Below are positions 49,236 to 49,282 of a stretch of 49,282 nt of DNA, piece by piece. The DNA is taken from assembly GCA_002396385.1 (NCBI GenBank), contig DGTD01000065.1, positions 1-49,282 of the forward strand, read 5' to 3'. Numbering within the stretch: the first letter of the stretch is position 1; each line of letters opens with the position of its first letter. The position numbers and the translations under genes are program-made. The DNA comes from Bacteroidales bacterium UBA4345 (lineage in GTDB: Bacteria > Bacteroidota > Bacteroidia > Bacteroidales > Paludibacteraceae). Under the pieces are notes generated by a model. The model did no database searches. It saw only the letters and a list, made by a program, of their open reading frames with translations, and was not told the origin of the DNA.

Positions 49236-49252
49236 ACCGTCTGGAAGACGGT
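49236..49252. repeat. Short hairpin after the ATPase gene
   Basis: ACCGTCT and AGACGGT form a 7-base-pair stem with a 3-base loop about 50 bases beyond the stop. There is no T-tract, so a terminator is uncertain. The window ends shortly after and no further gene is visible. Confidence 0.4.
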
Positions 49253-49282
49253 ATCTCAATAACCGGGCACGGGGAAAGGGCT

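Noticed and set aside
1..49282. CRISPR arrays, tRNA/rRNA genes, insertion sequences, prophage
   Set aside because: Scanned the gaps for regular repeats, cloverleaf-like arms and transposase motifs; none was found.

Overview
The window looks like a stretch of a Bacteroidales (phylum Bacteroidota) chromosome of moderate GC content. The main reasons are these. Promoters upstream of many genes match the Bacteroidota consensus TAnnTTTG at -7, several with TTTG near -33. Shine-Dalgarno sequences are generally absent. The protein families are typical of the group: DUF4846 secreted protein, BtrH-like protein, PorE-like OmpA protein, GH5 cellulases, DUF234 and AAA-ATPase-like/PD-(D/E)XK ATPases, a gltB-gltD-asnB cluster and CstA. 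Genus cannot be fixed from sequence reading alone. No tRNA, rRNA, CRISPR array, insertion sequence or phage gene was seen.

Layout. 1-8.4 kb: 3' part of ruvB, a SUKH/Sel1-repeat protein, a RelA-type ppGpp synthetase whose hydrolase domain has decayed, a secreted DUF4846 protein paired with an M15 peptidase, and signal peptide peptidase SppA. 8.5-11.9 kb: tandem paralogous GH5 cellulases separated by a terminator, then an exported glutathione peroxidase. 12.2-17.4 kb: a small membrane protein, then a reverse-strand run of four tightly packed genes (PorE-like OmpA protein, ketoacyl synthase III, small HTH protein, BtrH-like acyltransferase) that may be an uncharacterised acyl-metabolite system. 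17.6-19.2 kb: PhzF-like protein and a TerB/DnaJ protein.

19.2-22.7 kb is an AT-rich accessory patch holding a DUF234 ATPase with a tandem palindromic operator over its promoter and, divergently placed, a KAP-type P-loop NTPase. 22.9-30.5 kb is the reverse-strand nitrogen assimilation operon gltB-gltD-asnB, which together moves ammonia into glutamate and asparagine. A 0.5 kb regulatory gap with a long hairpin separates it from 31.0-37.8 kb: a PfkB sugar kinase, a free-standing MetH reactivation domain, a soluble histidine kinase with an unusual response regulator, then overlapping lpxK and punA.

38-43.7 kb carries a small secreted protein, a probable surface lipoprotein with a beta-propeller, CstA peptide/pyruvate transporter, a dGTPase and an outer-membrane beta-barrel. 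43.8-47.3 kb is a probable reverse-strand operon ubiE/menG - NAD(P)-dependent epimerase - SlyD-like isomerase with Cys/Gly tail - aroC. The window ends with an AAA-ATPase-like/PD-(D/E)XK gene whose base composition changes sharply along its length.

Best candidates for something undescribed: the KASIII/HTH/BtrH operon, the soluble kinase/receiver pair with no recognisable DNA-binding output, and the AT-rich KAP/DUF234 patch. All assignments are from reading motifs and context; no database search was possible.
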